Shown here in pieces: positions 12,262-18,089 of a stretch of DNA of 20,194 nucleotides. The stretch lies in the IMG/VR virus record IMGVR_UViG_3300043446_004370, positions 1 through 20,194 of that record; one strand, given 5' to 3'. Below the pieces are notes generated by a model. That model had not been told where the DNA came from. It saw only the letters and a list, made by a program, of their open reading frames with translations, and did not search any database. The translations under genes and the position numbers were made by a program. Each line of letters starts with the position of its first letter. Within the stretch, counting starts at the first letter, position 1. This DNA is from a virus.

Positions 12262-12505
12262 GCGAGTAATCGATACCTGGCTGGGGTAAGAGCAGGTCGT
12301 TGGGCTCGCACTCGAAGATGTCGAGCAGGGCGACGAAGACTTCGGGGTCGAGGTAGCGGCTGCGGGCGAACCGAATGCGGTTCAGCGTGTTAAGCGTGAC
12401 GCCGAGCTCAATGGCGAGCTTGGGGGCCGACCAGCCACGTTTGAACGCACAGTGTTCGACGTTGCGCGCATAGATGGTGACCAGAGACGGCTTCTGTGAG
12501 GCCAT
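12242..12505 (-). CDS. XRE/Cro-CI family regulator
   Basis: An 87-residue helix-turn-helix protein. The HTH runs from about residue 26 to 50 ('WSAPKLAIELGVTLNTLNRI'), followed by the conserved C-terminal helix 'DPEVFVALLDIFECEPNDLL' typical of the XRE family, in which 'L-IFECEP-DLL' is a hallmark. It would repress or activate neighbouring transcription. The start could be TTG 12511, but ATG 12505 is better. A CTAGTCTGGTCG element (12513-12532) lies 14 nt upstream and recurs before the AbrB-like gene at 20101, so it is a candidate operator. The gene is separated from the SSB-like gene by a terminator-like hairpin. Confidence 0.88.
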   Translation of the reverse strand: MASQKPSLVTIYARNVEHCAFKRGWSAPKLAIELGVTLNTLNRIRFARSRYLDPEVFVALLDIFECEPNDLLLPQPGIDYSHDLCTR

Positions 12506-12512
12506 GGGCAAA

Positions 12513-12532
12513 CGCTTTTCGACCAGACTAGG
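12513..12532 (-). promoter_or_regulatory. Shared CCTARTCTGGTCG element upstream of the XRE gene
   Basis: The minus strand carries CCTAGTCTGGTCG, 14 nt before ATG 12505. The plus strand at 20070-20082 carries CCTAATCTGGTCG, 18 nt before ATG 20101. The 12-of-13 match, placed similarly before two regulator genes, suggests a common operator or -10 region. No -35 was identified. Confidence 0.35.
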
Positions 12533-12535
12533 AAA

Positions 12536-12559
12536 GGGGGTGGGTGTAATGCCACCCCG
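12536..12559 (-). terminator. Terminator-like hairpin after the SSB-like gene
   Basis: On the minus strand GGGGTGG (12558-12552) pairs perfectly with CCACCCC (12543-12537), with an 8-nt loop, and is followed by a short CCTTTCC tract. The 3' tract is weak in U. The hairpin sits between the SSB-like stop and the XRE start. Confidence 0.4.
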
Positions 12560-12576
12560 TTTCGGAACTGGGTAAA

Positions 12577-13113
12577 TCAGGCCGAGGCTTCAGCGAAAGG
12601 GTCGTCGCCGTCGAACAAGGCCGGCAGGTTGCAGGTCCATTCGCCGTAGGCGGCCTGGATGTCCTTGGCCACGGGCTTCGGCGGGGACGCGAGCAGGGTG
12701 TACTCGGTCTTCTTGCCCTCACCTGTCTTGCTCAGCTTGACGTCGTAGCCGGTGGGGTCGCCGTAGTCCTCGTCCTTGACGTACTTGAAGAGCTGATCCA
12801 TCAGCGTCTTCTGGGTCATCTGGAGGATTTTGAAGTCCTCGGCTGCGTAGTCGTAGACCTTGACAGCGATAAAACGCTTCAGCGGGGCATAGCCCTCTTG
12901 GACTCGGATGTTGGCTGGAAGCTTCTCGGGCTTGGTTTCCCAGCGGACAGGCTTGTTTTCGTCGGTCCAGGCTTCGAAGCCGCTGATGCCCTCTCCGAAA
13001 AAGCGGAGACGGAGCTCGCCCTCGATCTTGGAGGGGTTGATGTAGCGACCGGAGCCTGAGGACTCCTTGGAGATCTCCTCGATGAGGTCGAGGGACAGGA
13101 ATGTAGCGGTCAT
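12577..13113 (-). CDS. Predicted phage single-stranded DNA-binding protein
   Basis: A 178-residue protein. Residues about 30-55 ('GELRLRFFGEGISGFEAWTD'), 88-110 ('IAVKVYDYAAEDFKILQMTQ') and 111-135 ('KTLMDQLFKYVKDEDYGDPT' then 'GYDVKLSKTGEGKKTEY') follow a pattern I know from phage SSB proteins annotated as gp32-like, in which 'Q-TQK...L..DEDxGDPxGYDxxxxxxGxGxxTxY' is typical. The C-terminus 'ALFDGDDPFAEASA' is acidic with DDPF, resembling the acidic tip that SSBs use to contact partners. It would coat single-stranded DNA during replication and recombination. ATG 13113 overlaps the preceding gene by ATGA. The call is fairly good but rests on pattern. Confidence 0.65.
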   Translation of the reverse strand: MTATFLSLDLIEEISKESSGSGRYINPSKIEGELRLRFFGEGISGFEAWTDENKPVRWETKPEKLPANIRVQEGYAPLKRFIAVKVYDYAAEDFKILQMTQKTLMDQLFKYVKDEDYGDPTGYDVKLSKTGEGKKTEYTLLASPPKPVAKDIQAAYGEWTCNLPALFDGDDPFAEASA

Positions 13114-13307
13114 TGCAAGATGTCGATCAAAAGAGGTGACGGGGCGGCGGGCGCGCAGGCGTGGTTCCGAATGATCTGCTCGCAGATCTCGGAGGGAGAA
13201 GAGCCGGTGCGAGTTGCCAGGTCGACGAGGTGTTGGTGCGCCGTGTCCGTGAGGTACAGATGGCGCTTGCGCTTCCGCTCGCCGTAAAGGAGATGGGGAG
13301 TGCCCAA
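13110..13307 (-). CDS. Small ribbon-helix-helix-like regulator
   Basis: A 65-residue protein. Residues about 14-48 ('KRHLYLTDTAHQHLVDLATR' then 'TGSSPSEICEQIIRNHA') show the RHH pattern: a strand, then two helices, with 'SSPSEICEQIIRN' as the second helix. The basic N-terminus 'GERKRKR' may add DNA contacts. The start is TTG 13307; no ATG is available and the frame is closed at 13334. The leader from the candidate promoter would be only about 15 nt. It overlaps the SSB-like gene by ATGA. A 7-bp inverted repeat at 13358-13380 next to the -35 may be its own operator. Confidence 0.65.
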   Translation of the reverse strand: MGTPHLLYGERKRKRHLYLTDTAHQHLVDLATRTGSSPSEICEQIIRNHACAPAAPSPLLIDILQ

Positions 13308-13328
13308 ACCTGGGGGTCGACTGACGAC

Positions 13329-13357
13329 ACCCTAGTCCGGACGGACGGGGACGTCAA
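13329..13357 (-). promoter_or_regulatory. Candidate promoter of the RHH-SSB operon
   Basis: The minus strand reads CCGGATTTGGTTGACG, with TTGACG at 13352-13357, a 17-nt spacer and TAGGGT at 13329-13334. Transcription would start near 13322, just before TTG 13307. It shares the GATTTGGTTGAC core with the copies at 2816-2830 and, in part, 14687-14705. Confidence 0.45.
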
Positions 13358-13380
13358 CCAAATCCGGTTGACCGATTTGG
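13358..13380. promoter_or_regulatory. Inverted repeat, candidate operator
   Basis: CCAAATC (13358-13364) and GATTTGG (13374-13380) form a perfect 7-bp inverted repeat around CGGTTGACC. It overlaps the upstream part of the promoter at 13329-13357 and lies next to an RHH gene, a class that often binds such sites. Regulation is inferred. Confidence 0.4.
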
Positions 13381-13387
13381 AAGAATT

Positions 13388-13807
13388 TCAGGAGGGGTCC
13401 CGACGGCGGCGCAGGGGCAGGCGGTTGATCACGCGCCGGAAGATGGCCCCGAGCTCTGGGTAGTCGTGCAACGCGCCGTAGATGGCGAACTTGGACCTGC
13501 CGTTGTCGCGGTACACGGGGATGACCGGGGGCTCAGTCGCTCCGGTTGCCGCGTCGCTCAGCAGGTCCAGATACGGCTGCAAGTATTCGAGGTCTGCGGA
13601 GTCGCAGGTGACGTCGAAATACTCGCCAGCCTCGTCTTCGTAGCAAAGCAGCCGGACGCTGGGGCCGTAGGGCGTCTCATGCATCCTCACTTGTGCTAGC
13701 CCCACGTACTCCCAGGAGATCGTTTCAGTCGGGTGTGCCGTGGATTCGCTGAGCACTGCAGCAGCTGCGTAGTAGTGGCAATGTACCCCTACTTCTAGTG
13801 CCGGCAT
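13388..13807 (-). CDS. Hypothetical protein
   Basis: A 139-residue protein of unknown function. It has a strand-rich middle ('ISWEYVGLAQVRMHETPYGP', 'VRLLCYEDEAGEYFDVTCDS'), a helical 'LEYLQPYLDLLSDAATG', then 'PPVIPVYRDNGRSKFAIYGA', and a basic C-terminus 'RRVINRLPLRRRRDPS'. No metal site or membrane segment. ATG 13807 is the first start; no clear Shine-Dalgarno sequence precedes it. It sits between the putative regulator at 13848 and the RHH-SSB operon promoter, about 40 nt after the former's stop. The gene is believable by length and composition. Confidence 0.62.
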   Translation of the reverse strand: MPALEVGVHCHYYAAAAVLSESTAHPTETISWEYVGLAQVRMHETPYGPSVRLLCYEDEAGEYFDVTCDSADLEYLQPYLDLLSDAATGATEPPVIPVYRDNGRSKFAIYGALHDYPELGAIFRRVINRLPLRRRRDPS

Positions 13808-13847
13808 TCGTCGTGCACCCTAGCTGTGGGGAACCGCCCACAAAGCT

Positions 13848-14624
13848 CTAACTACTGATGGCCACGATCAGCTGCTCCTCGTCTTCGGGGCCCCCAATCC
13901 CTGCTGTCAGAACGCTTATGGCTGGTAGTTCCATCAAGAGCTGGTCCGATGTCCAGCGCGCCCGGCCGTGGATTACGGCCAGGAGTCTCTCGACTCGCTC
14001 GGTCTCGCGCACCGGGTAGTGCGACCGGACGACCCGGTCCAGGTCATCGATCAGATCTAAGCCCTGGGCCATCAGCAGGCGGCGGACGAGCTTGCCCCAC
14101 GCCACGGACATGTCACCGGCCTGACCTTCGGTGAAAAACCGCGTGGCGATGTCGATGTCCTTGGGGACGCGGGCTCCGCAGAACACCTCGACCCACCAGC
14201 CCAGGGGTGGGGGGTTGCCGTCCTCGGTGATGGCGTAGGCGCCGCTGTAGAAGTTAGAGCTGCTGGTGCCGGGGAGCAGCTTCTTCGTCGTGGCGTAGCG
14301 GTGGATGTAGTAGTTCAGGCGCTCGATCGCCACGAAGGTGCGGGGACCCGGGCTGAACAGCTTTCCGTGGCGGAGGCCGCTGATCTGGCTGGAGTGGAGC
14401 CAGCCCTTGTTGTCGGGGAGCTCCAGGCAGCTGGTCGCCAGGTTGACCATGACCGGATGGGACCAGCCATTGGTGTCCATCCAGCGCGTGAACAGGAGGG
14501 AGAAGTTCCGGACACCGTTGTCGAACTGGTCTCTAAGCGTCCCAGACGAGTCCCGCTCTAGGGCGAGGTCGGTGGTGGCGTTTTCCAGCAAGCAGGTGAG
14601 CTCCGGATAGCAACGGGTTGTCAC
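13848..14624 (-). CDS. Hypothetical protein, possible DNA-binding regulator
   Basis: A 258-residue protein. Residues about 40-105 ('LLFTRWMDTNGWSHPVMVNL', 'GWLHSSQISGLRHGKLFSPG', 'PRTFVAIERLNYYI') have an HTH-like pattern in which 'HSSQISGLRHGK' could be the recognition helix; the similarity to XRE proteins is weak. The middle contains 'DGNPPPLGWWVEVFCGARVP', and the C-terminal part is helical. It is transcribed away from the primase-helicase gene, with a 172-nt shared intergenic region, a position typical of a regulator of both directions. I recognise no family with certainty. ATG 14624 lies near the divergent promoter region. Confidence 0.6.
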   Translation of the reverse strand: MTTRCYPELTCLLENATTDLALERDSSGTLRDQFDNGVRNFSLLFTRWMDTNGWSHPVMVNLATSCLELPDNKGWLHSSQISGLRHGKLFSPGPRTFVAIERLNYYIHRYATTKKLLPGTSSSNFYSGAYAITEDGNPPPLGWWVEVFCGARVPKDIDIATRFFTEGQAGDMSVAWGKLVRRLLMAQGLDLIDDLDRVVRSHYPVRETERVERLLAVIHGRARWTSDQLLMELPAISVLTAGIGGPEDEEQLIVAISS

Positions 14625-14686
14625 TCAACCATAAAAGTGTTTGAGCCCAGCCTGCAACTCTTTAAGGAAAAACCCACACCTTTAGC

Positions 14687-14705
14687 CCTTGTCCGGATTT
14701 GGTGG
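14687..14705 (+). promoter_or_regulatory. Motif copy upstream of the primase-helicase gene
   Basis: CCTTGTCCGGATTTGGTGG on the plus strand matches the CCGGATTTGGTTG core of the promoter at 13352-13367, 92 nt before ATG 14797. No -10 is clear. The divergent gap at 14625-14796 also holds an A-rich segment and a hairpin (14745-14767). Confidence 0.3.
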
Positions 14706-14744
14706 TCCCGGTACGGTGACCAGGGCCGGTTGGCCCGGCGCATG

Positions 14745-14767
14745 AAAAAGGGGGCGGTGAGGCCCCC
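14745..14767 (-). terminator. Leftward terminator in the divergent region
   Basis: On the minus strand GGGGGC (14767-14762) pairs with GCCCCC (14755-14750), with a 6-nt loop, followed by TTTTT (14749-14745). This is a classic intrinsic terminator, but it faces leftward, where the only transcript to stop would be antisense to the primase-helicase gene. On the plus strand it would be just a hairpin in the leader. Confidence 0.45.
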
Positions 14768-14796
14768 CATGTGCTGCAAATTCGTTCGAACCCTAA

Positions 14797-17736
14797 ATGG
14801 TTGCTTCACAATCTGCAAGTCCTACTCCTGACGACCTCGGGGGTAAGGCCATTGATCTGCTGCGGAAGGGCGTCTTCCCCAGCTGGTGGCGCTTCGTGCC
14901 AGTGGCTGGCAAGGAGACCTACGTCGAGAAATGGCCGTCCGCGCCCCTGACGGCGGAGCTGTGCATCGAGGCGTACAAGGCTCGCCAGTCCTACCGCGGC
15001 GTTGGGGTTGTCACCGGCAAGCACTCGATGGGCCTCATCGCCCTCGACATCGATGGCCCGGAAGCCGATGCCCGATACAAGGCCGAGGCGGGCGAGGAGT
15101 ACGAGCCCTACGGCGAGGAGCAGACGATGTCCTGGACGTCCGGGCGGCCGGGCCGGCGCCAGATCATCTACCAGCTTCCCCAGCAGATCATCGATGAGCT
15201 CGAAGACATCTCCACGCTGATCCTCCGCTTGGACGGTGCCTGGCACAAGGGCAACTCCGACGTCGAGCGTCAGGGCTCCAAGCAAGGGCAGGGCGTCATC
15301 CAGGACGGCGATGCCCCCTATGAGGAAGTCGTTCTGCGTTTCAACGCCTGTCAGTCGGTGCTGCCGGGCTCGCCCCACCCCGATACAGGCGGGCGCTATC
15401 GCTTCCTGAACTACAACGAAGGTCGCGTCGCCAGGGCGCCGGGTTGGGTGCTCAGCGTGCTCCTGGGCTTCCGCAAGCCAGTGCCGTGGCTTCCCGATGC
15501 CACTCAGAAAGAGCTCGATGCCGAGCTCGGGGGGCAGACCGTCATCCCACCGCGGCAGATCCGCGGCTGGTTCTTCAAGGCGGAGGTGCAGGCCAAGCTC
15601 CAGCCCCGCTTACAGGAGCTGGTGTTTCAGCACCCGGTGTTCGACAAGTACGGCTGGCACCAGCGCGGGGGGCATAGCCCGCAGATGATGTCGGGCTGCC
15701 CCTGGCACGGTGGCAAGAGCGGCAACACGTTCCAGTTCTCCTCCGAGAGCGGTTGCTGGCACTGCAAATCGTGCAACGTCGGCGGTGACGTGCTCGACTT
15801 CATCCACAAGATCAGGGTCGACGACCTCTTCGCCGGCAAGCCCACCGGGGCGGACTTGGAGAAGTACGTCGCCGACCTCGCGGAGAAGATCGGCTTCAAC
15901 TACCCAGAGGACGCCAGGGCTCAGATCACCAAGGAGGTCCCGCGGCTCGTCATGAACGCCAGGGACTTCCACGAGGCCCTGATCAAGATCCACGACGAGG
16001 AGATGAACCCCGCGCTGCGGGTGGCGCGGATGGCCGAGCTCGCGGCAGAGACCGGGCGGCGGCTCAACGGGGCGCAATGCCTCGCTGCCATGGATGAGTA
16101 CCGGTACTACCGGGACTCGCGCCGGCAGAACGAGAAGAAGCACTGGTGGCAGGACGTGGAGCGCATGCAGTTCCTCGTGCCGAACCTGCTGATGAGGCCC
16201 ACCCAGGTGATGCTGCACGCCGCTGGCGGCCTCGGGAAAACGTCGGCATGCATGGGCCTGGCTACGGCAGTGGGCCGAGGGACCCCGATCAAGATCCGCG
16301 GCATCGAGCTCCCTGTGAAGCAGGGCACGGTGCTCTGGGTTCAGAACGACCAGAACCCAGCCAAGCTCCTGCAGGACTGCGAGGACAACGGCATCAACCC
16401 CGCCCTTGACAAGTGGTTCATCGTCAAGCGCGGCTTCCAACTCAACCACACCCACGAGTTCGCCGAATGGATTCGGGCGTACAGGCCCGCGCTCGTCGTG
16501 GTGGACTCGATCGGCTCCTGCTCCACCAAGATGCAGGTCGAGGAGAAGGACAAGGCGTTCGCGAGCCCCTTCTATTACTACTCCGAGAAAAACGGTGACC
16601 CAGGCGAGGGGGGCTTTCCCGCCACCTCGATCATCTGGATCCACCACGACAACGCCCAGGGGGACGCCAGGGGGACCCGCTACCTCGTGGCGGCGGTCGA
16701 TGAGCAGTGGCATCTGAGGACGCTCTCGGAGGACGAGCGGGAGGCCCTGAGGGAGCGGAGGTACAGCCCGAGCAACTGCCGCATGATCCAGATCAAGAAG
16801 TCACGCCTGGGGCGACAGGGCGACCTGCTGGTGGTCGAGCGGAACCAGGATTTCGCGTACTCGGTGTGGGACTACACCCCGACGGAGCGGCGAGAGGACC
16901 AGGGCCAGGGGGATCCAGAGCCGAACACGATGGCGTTGCGCATCGTCAAGGACCGGGTGCTGAAGGCCCGGAGCGAGGACGGCGATGGGAACGACCGCAT
17001 GACCGCCAAGGAGGTCTGGGAGCGGCTGGTCGCAGAGATGGGCGGTCAAGGTCGCCAGGCGCCCTCGAGCAAGACGGTGAAGCGGTGGTTGGACCGGTGG
17101 GTGACGAATGGCGTGCTCGTGGAAGGGAAGAAGAAGGTGCTGCCGGGCTCGGATAAACCGGTGACCTCCTACACACTCCCCACCACCTCCTCGCGTGCGT
17201 TGCCCTCGTTTTCGTGTCCGTTGGTAGTTGCTCCCCGAAATCCCTTGCAGGAACAGGAAAAAGCAATGGACAATGGGGAATCACCCGAGGACGTTGTCCA
17301 TTGCTCTGGCGACGCCCAACCGGATCAGGAAAGCAATGGACACCGACCAGAACATGAGCAGGTTGTCCATTGCAATTTCCCAGTCCCCGAGGGCGATCTC
17401 GGGGAGCAAGGACCAACGGACACCAAAACGCGGGGTAAGAAGGAGTCCCATGACCGACCACAACCGGATCCAGCAGCACCAGCGATGGCTCCCGAGCTCG
17501 GAGAAGGCGCGGAAGCGCCTGGCGACGTGGGAGCGGAAGTTCCGGGAGGCGAAGACTCCGGGCGGTCGTCACTGGGCGATGAGCCAGATCTGGCGGTGCA
17601 CAACGGAGCATCACCCGCTTGTTCAGATGTGGCTGGACCGGGATCCCCGGTTCAACGACATGACGTGGACGTTCCCGTCCTGAAGAACTGCGTCGTCACG
17701 CCGGAGCAGTGGGCTGAGTTCAACGGCGACTGGTGA
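14797..17736 (+). CDS. Primase-helicase: prim-pol, zinc finger, RecA-like ATPase, winged helix
   Basis: A 979-residue replication protein that would make primers and unwind DNA. An archaeo-eukaryotic prim-pol domain spans about 20-225, with Asp84 and Asp86 in 'IALDIDGPE' and a 'VLPGSPHPDTGGRYRF' SxH-like motif (188-203). A CHC2-like zinc site follows: Cys301, His304, Cys323, Cys326, then 'GGDVLDFI'. A RecA/RepA-like ATPase at about 465-690 has Walker A 'GGLGKTS' (Lys481) and Walker B 'ALVVVDS' (Asp570). A winged-helix segment ('TAKEVWERLVAEM...TVKRWLDRWVTNGVLVE') lies at 736-778. Residues about 800-960 are low-complexity and disordered, encoded by DNA with inverted repeats and a nested gene; the end 'VLKNCVVTPEQWAEFNGDW' again looks structured. 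No Shine-Dalgarno sequence is seen at ATG 14797. Confidence 0.92.
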   Translation: MVASQSASPTPDDLGGKAIDLLRKGVFPSWWRFVPVAGKETYVEKWPSAPLTAELCIEAYKARQSYRGVGVVTGKHSMGLIALDIDGPEADARYKAEAGEEYEPYGEEQTMSWTSGRPGRRQIIYQLPQQIIDELEDISTLILRLDGAWHKGNSDVERQGSKQGQGVIQDGDAPYEEVVLRFNACQSVLPGSPHPDTGGRYRFLNYNEGRVARAPGWVLSVLLGFRKPVPWLPDATQKELDAELGGQTVIPPRQIRGWFFKAEVQAKLQPRLQELVFQHPVFDKYGWHQRGGHSPQMMSGCPWHGGKSGNTFQFSSESGCWHCKSCNVGGDVLDFIHKIRVDDLFAGKPTGADLEKYVADLAEKIGFNYPEDARAQITKEVPRLVMNARDFHEALIKIHDEEMNPALRVARMAELAAETGRRLNGAQCLAAMDEYRYYRDSRRQNEKKHWWQDVERMQFLVPNLLMRPTQVMLHAAGGLGKTSACMGLATAVGRGTPIKIRGIELPVKQGTVLWVQNDQNPAKLLQDCEDNGINPALDKWFIVKRGFQLNHTHEFAEWIRAYRPALVVVDSIGSCSTKMQVEEKDKAFASPFYYYSEKNGDPGEGGFPATSIIWIHHDNAQGDARGTRYLVAAVDEQWHLRTLSEDEREALRERRYSPSNCRMIQIKKSRLGRQGDLLVVERNQDFAYSVWDYTPTERREDQGQGDPEPNTMALRIVKDRVLKARSEDGDGNDRMTAKEVWERLVAEMGGQGRQAPSSKTVKRWLDRWVTNGVLVEGKKKVLPGSDKPVTSYTLPTTSSRALPSFSCPLVVAPRNPLQEQEKAMDNGESPEDVVHCSGDAQPDQESNGHRPEHEQVVHCNFPVPEGDLGEQGPTDTKTRGKKESHDRPQPDPAAPAMAPELGEGAEAPGDVGAEVPGGEDSGRSSLGDEPDLAVHNGASPACSDVAGPGSPVQRHDVDVPVLKNCVVTPEQWAEFNGDW
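17214..17423. repeat. Cluster of inverted repeats inside the primase-helicase gene
   Basis: Six related motifs alternate in orientation: GTGTCCGTTGGT (17214-17225), AGCAATGGACAA (17262-17273), TTGTCCATTGCT (17294-17305), AGCAATGGACA (17332-17342), TTGTCCATTGC (17363-17373) and ACCAACGGACAC (17412-17423). The second and third are a perfect 12-bp pair with a 20-nt loop, the fourth and fifth a 10-bp pair with a 21-nt loop, and the first and sixth a perfect 12-bp pair enclosing both. An iteron-type origin or protein-binding array is the leading idea. Confidence 0.75.
17450..17683 (+). CDS. Nested overlapping gene, small basic protein
   Basis: A 77-residue frame entirely inside the primase-helicase gene, in another plus-strand frame. 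It begins with ATG 17450, preceded by the strong ribosome-binding site AGAAGGAG with a 4-nt spacer. The protein has 'IQQHQRWLPSSEKARKRLAT', 'WERKFREAKTPGGRHWAMSQ' and ends 'VQMWLDRDPRFNDMTWTFPS', and it looks more protein-like (helical, basic, Trp-rich) than the host frame here, which is low-complexity. It may be a small DNA-associated phage protein; no family is recognised. The overlap may explain the odd composition of the primase C-terminus. Confidence 0.5.
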   Translation: MTDHNRIQQHQRWLPSSEKARKRLATWERKFREAKTPGGRHWAMSQIWRCTTEHHPLVQMWLDRDPRFNDMTWTFPS

Positions 17737-17768
17737 CCAGATCGTGAACCACCTCTAGGCTGACCAGA

Positions 17769-17807
17769 GCAGGGCAAGGGGAGGGGTCAGCCGCCCCTTC
17801 CCCCTGC
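17769..17807. terminator. Hairpin between convergent genes
   Basis: GGGG-A-GGGG (17778-17786) pairs with CCCC-TT-CCCC (17794-17803), closed by GC pairs at 17769-17770 and 17806-17807. No U-run follows on either strand, so it would be an inefficient intrinsic terminator or a Rho or processing barrier. It lies between the primase-helicase stop and the stop of the minus-strand gene at 17869. Confidence 0.4.
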
Positions 17808-17868
17808 GTCACCACCGTTCACCGCTGGTGGCCGCGTAGCTCGTAGCCCCGAGCCCGCTCGCTCAAGC

Positions 17869-18066
17869 CTACGTGTGAGGGCAGGAACTGCATCGTTGCG
17901 TTATGTCCTTCAGGCTCTGTTCCATCAATTGGCATATCAGCGCCTTCGCGCTGAAGTGGCCTCTGATCAAGGAACTGGCCAGCTTTTTCAACTCAGTCAT
18001 GTCGGTGCACTCGTCGATTTGCCTGAGTGCTGACTCCTCCGCGAACTTCAGCGCGAGGTTGTCCAT
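17869..18066 (-). CDS. Small hypothetical helical protein
   Basis: A 65-residue protein: 'MDNLALKFAEESALRQIDEC', 'TDMTELKKLASSLIRGHFSA', 'KALICQLMEQSLKDITQRCS' and a short Cys-containing tail. It is an amphipathic helical protein of gene-like composition. It recalls small cyanobacterial or cyanophage proteins, but I cannot name one. The gene runs opposite to its neighbours: convergent with the primase-helicase and divergent from the polymerase, whose start is only 24 nt away, so promoters must overlap coding DNA. Its start region contains a GGTTGTCCAT-like match to the inverted-repeat motif. GC is lower than the flanks. Confidence 0.62.
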   Translation of the reverse strand: MDNLALKFAEESALRQIDECTDMTELKKLASSLIRGHFSAKALICQLMEQSLKDITQRCSSCPHT

Positions 18067-18089
18067 CCATTTGCAGCAGTTACTTCACA

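Noticed and set aside
15610-16713. A 367-codon minus-strand open frame opposite the primase-helicase gene
   Set aside because: It is antisense to a clearly functional protein with all motifs intact, and its product is Leu/Val/Asp/Arg-rich with no motif. Long antisense frames are expected at this GC content.
17251-17310. Programmed frameshift signal (GGAAAAAGC followed by a hairpin)
   Set aside because: In the reading frame the A-run does not form an X-XXY-YYZ heptamer, and the alternative frame before codon 17450 looks non-coding. An independent start at 17450 explains the second frame better.
17214-17423. A CRISPR array
   Set aside because: The repeats are short (10-12 bp), alternate in orientation and have unequal spacing, and no cas gene is near.
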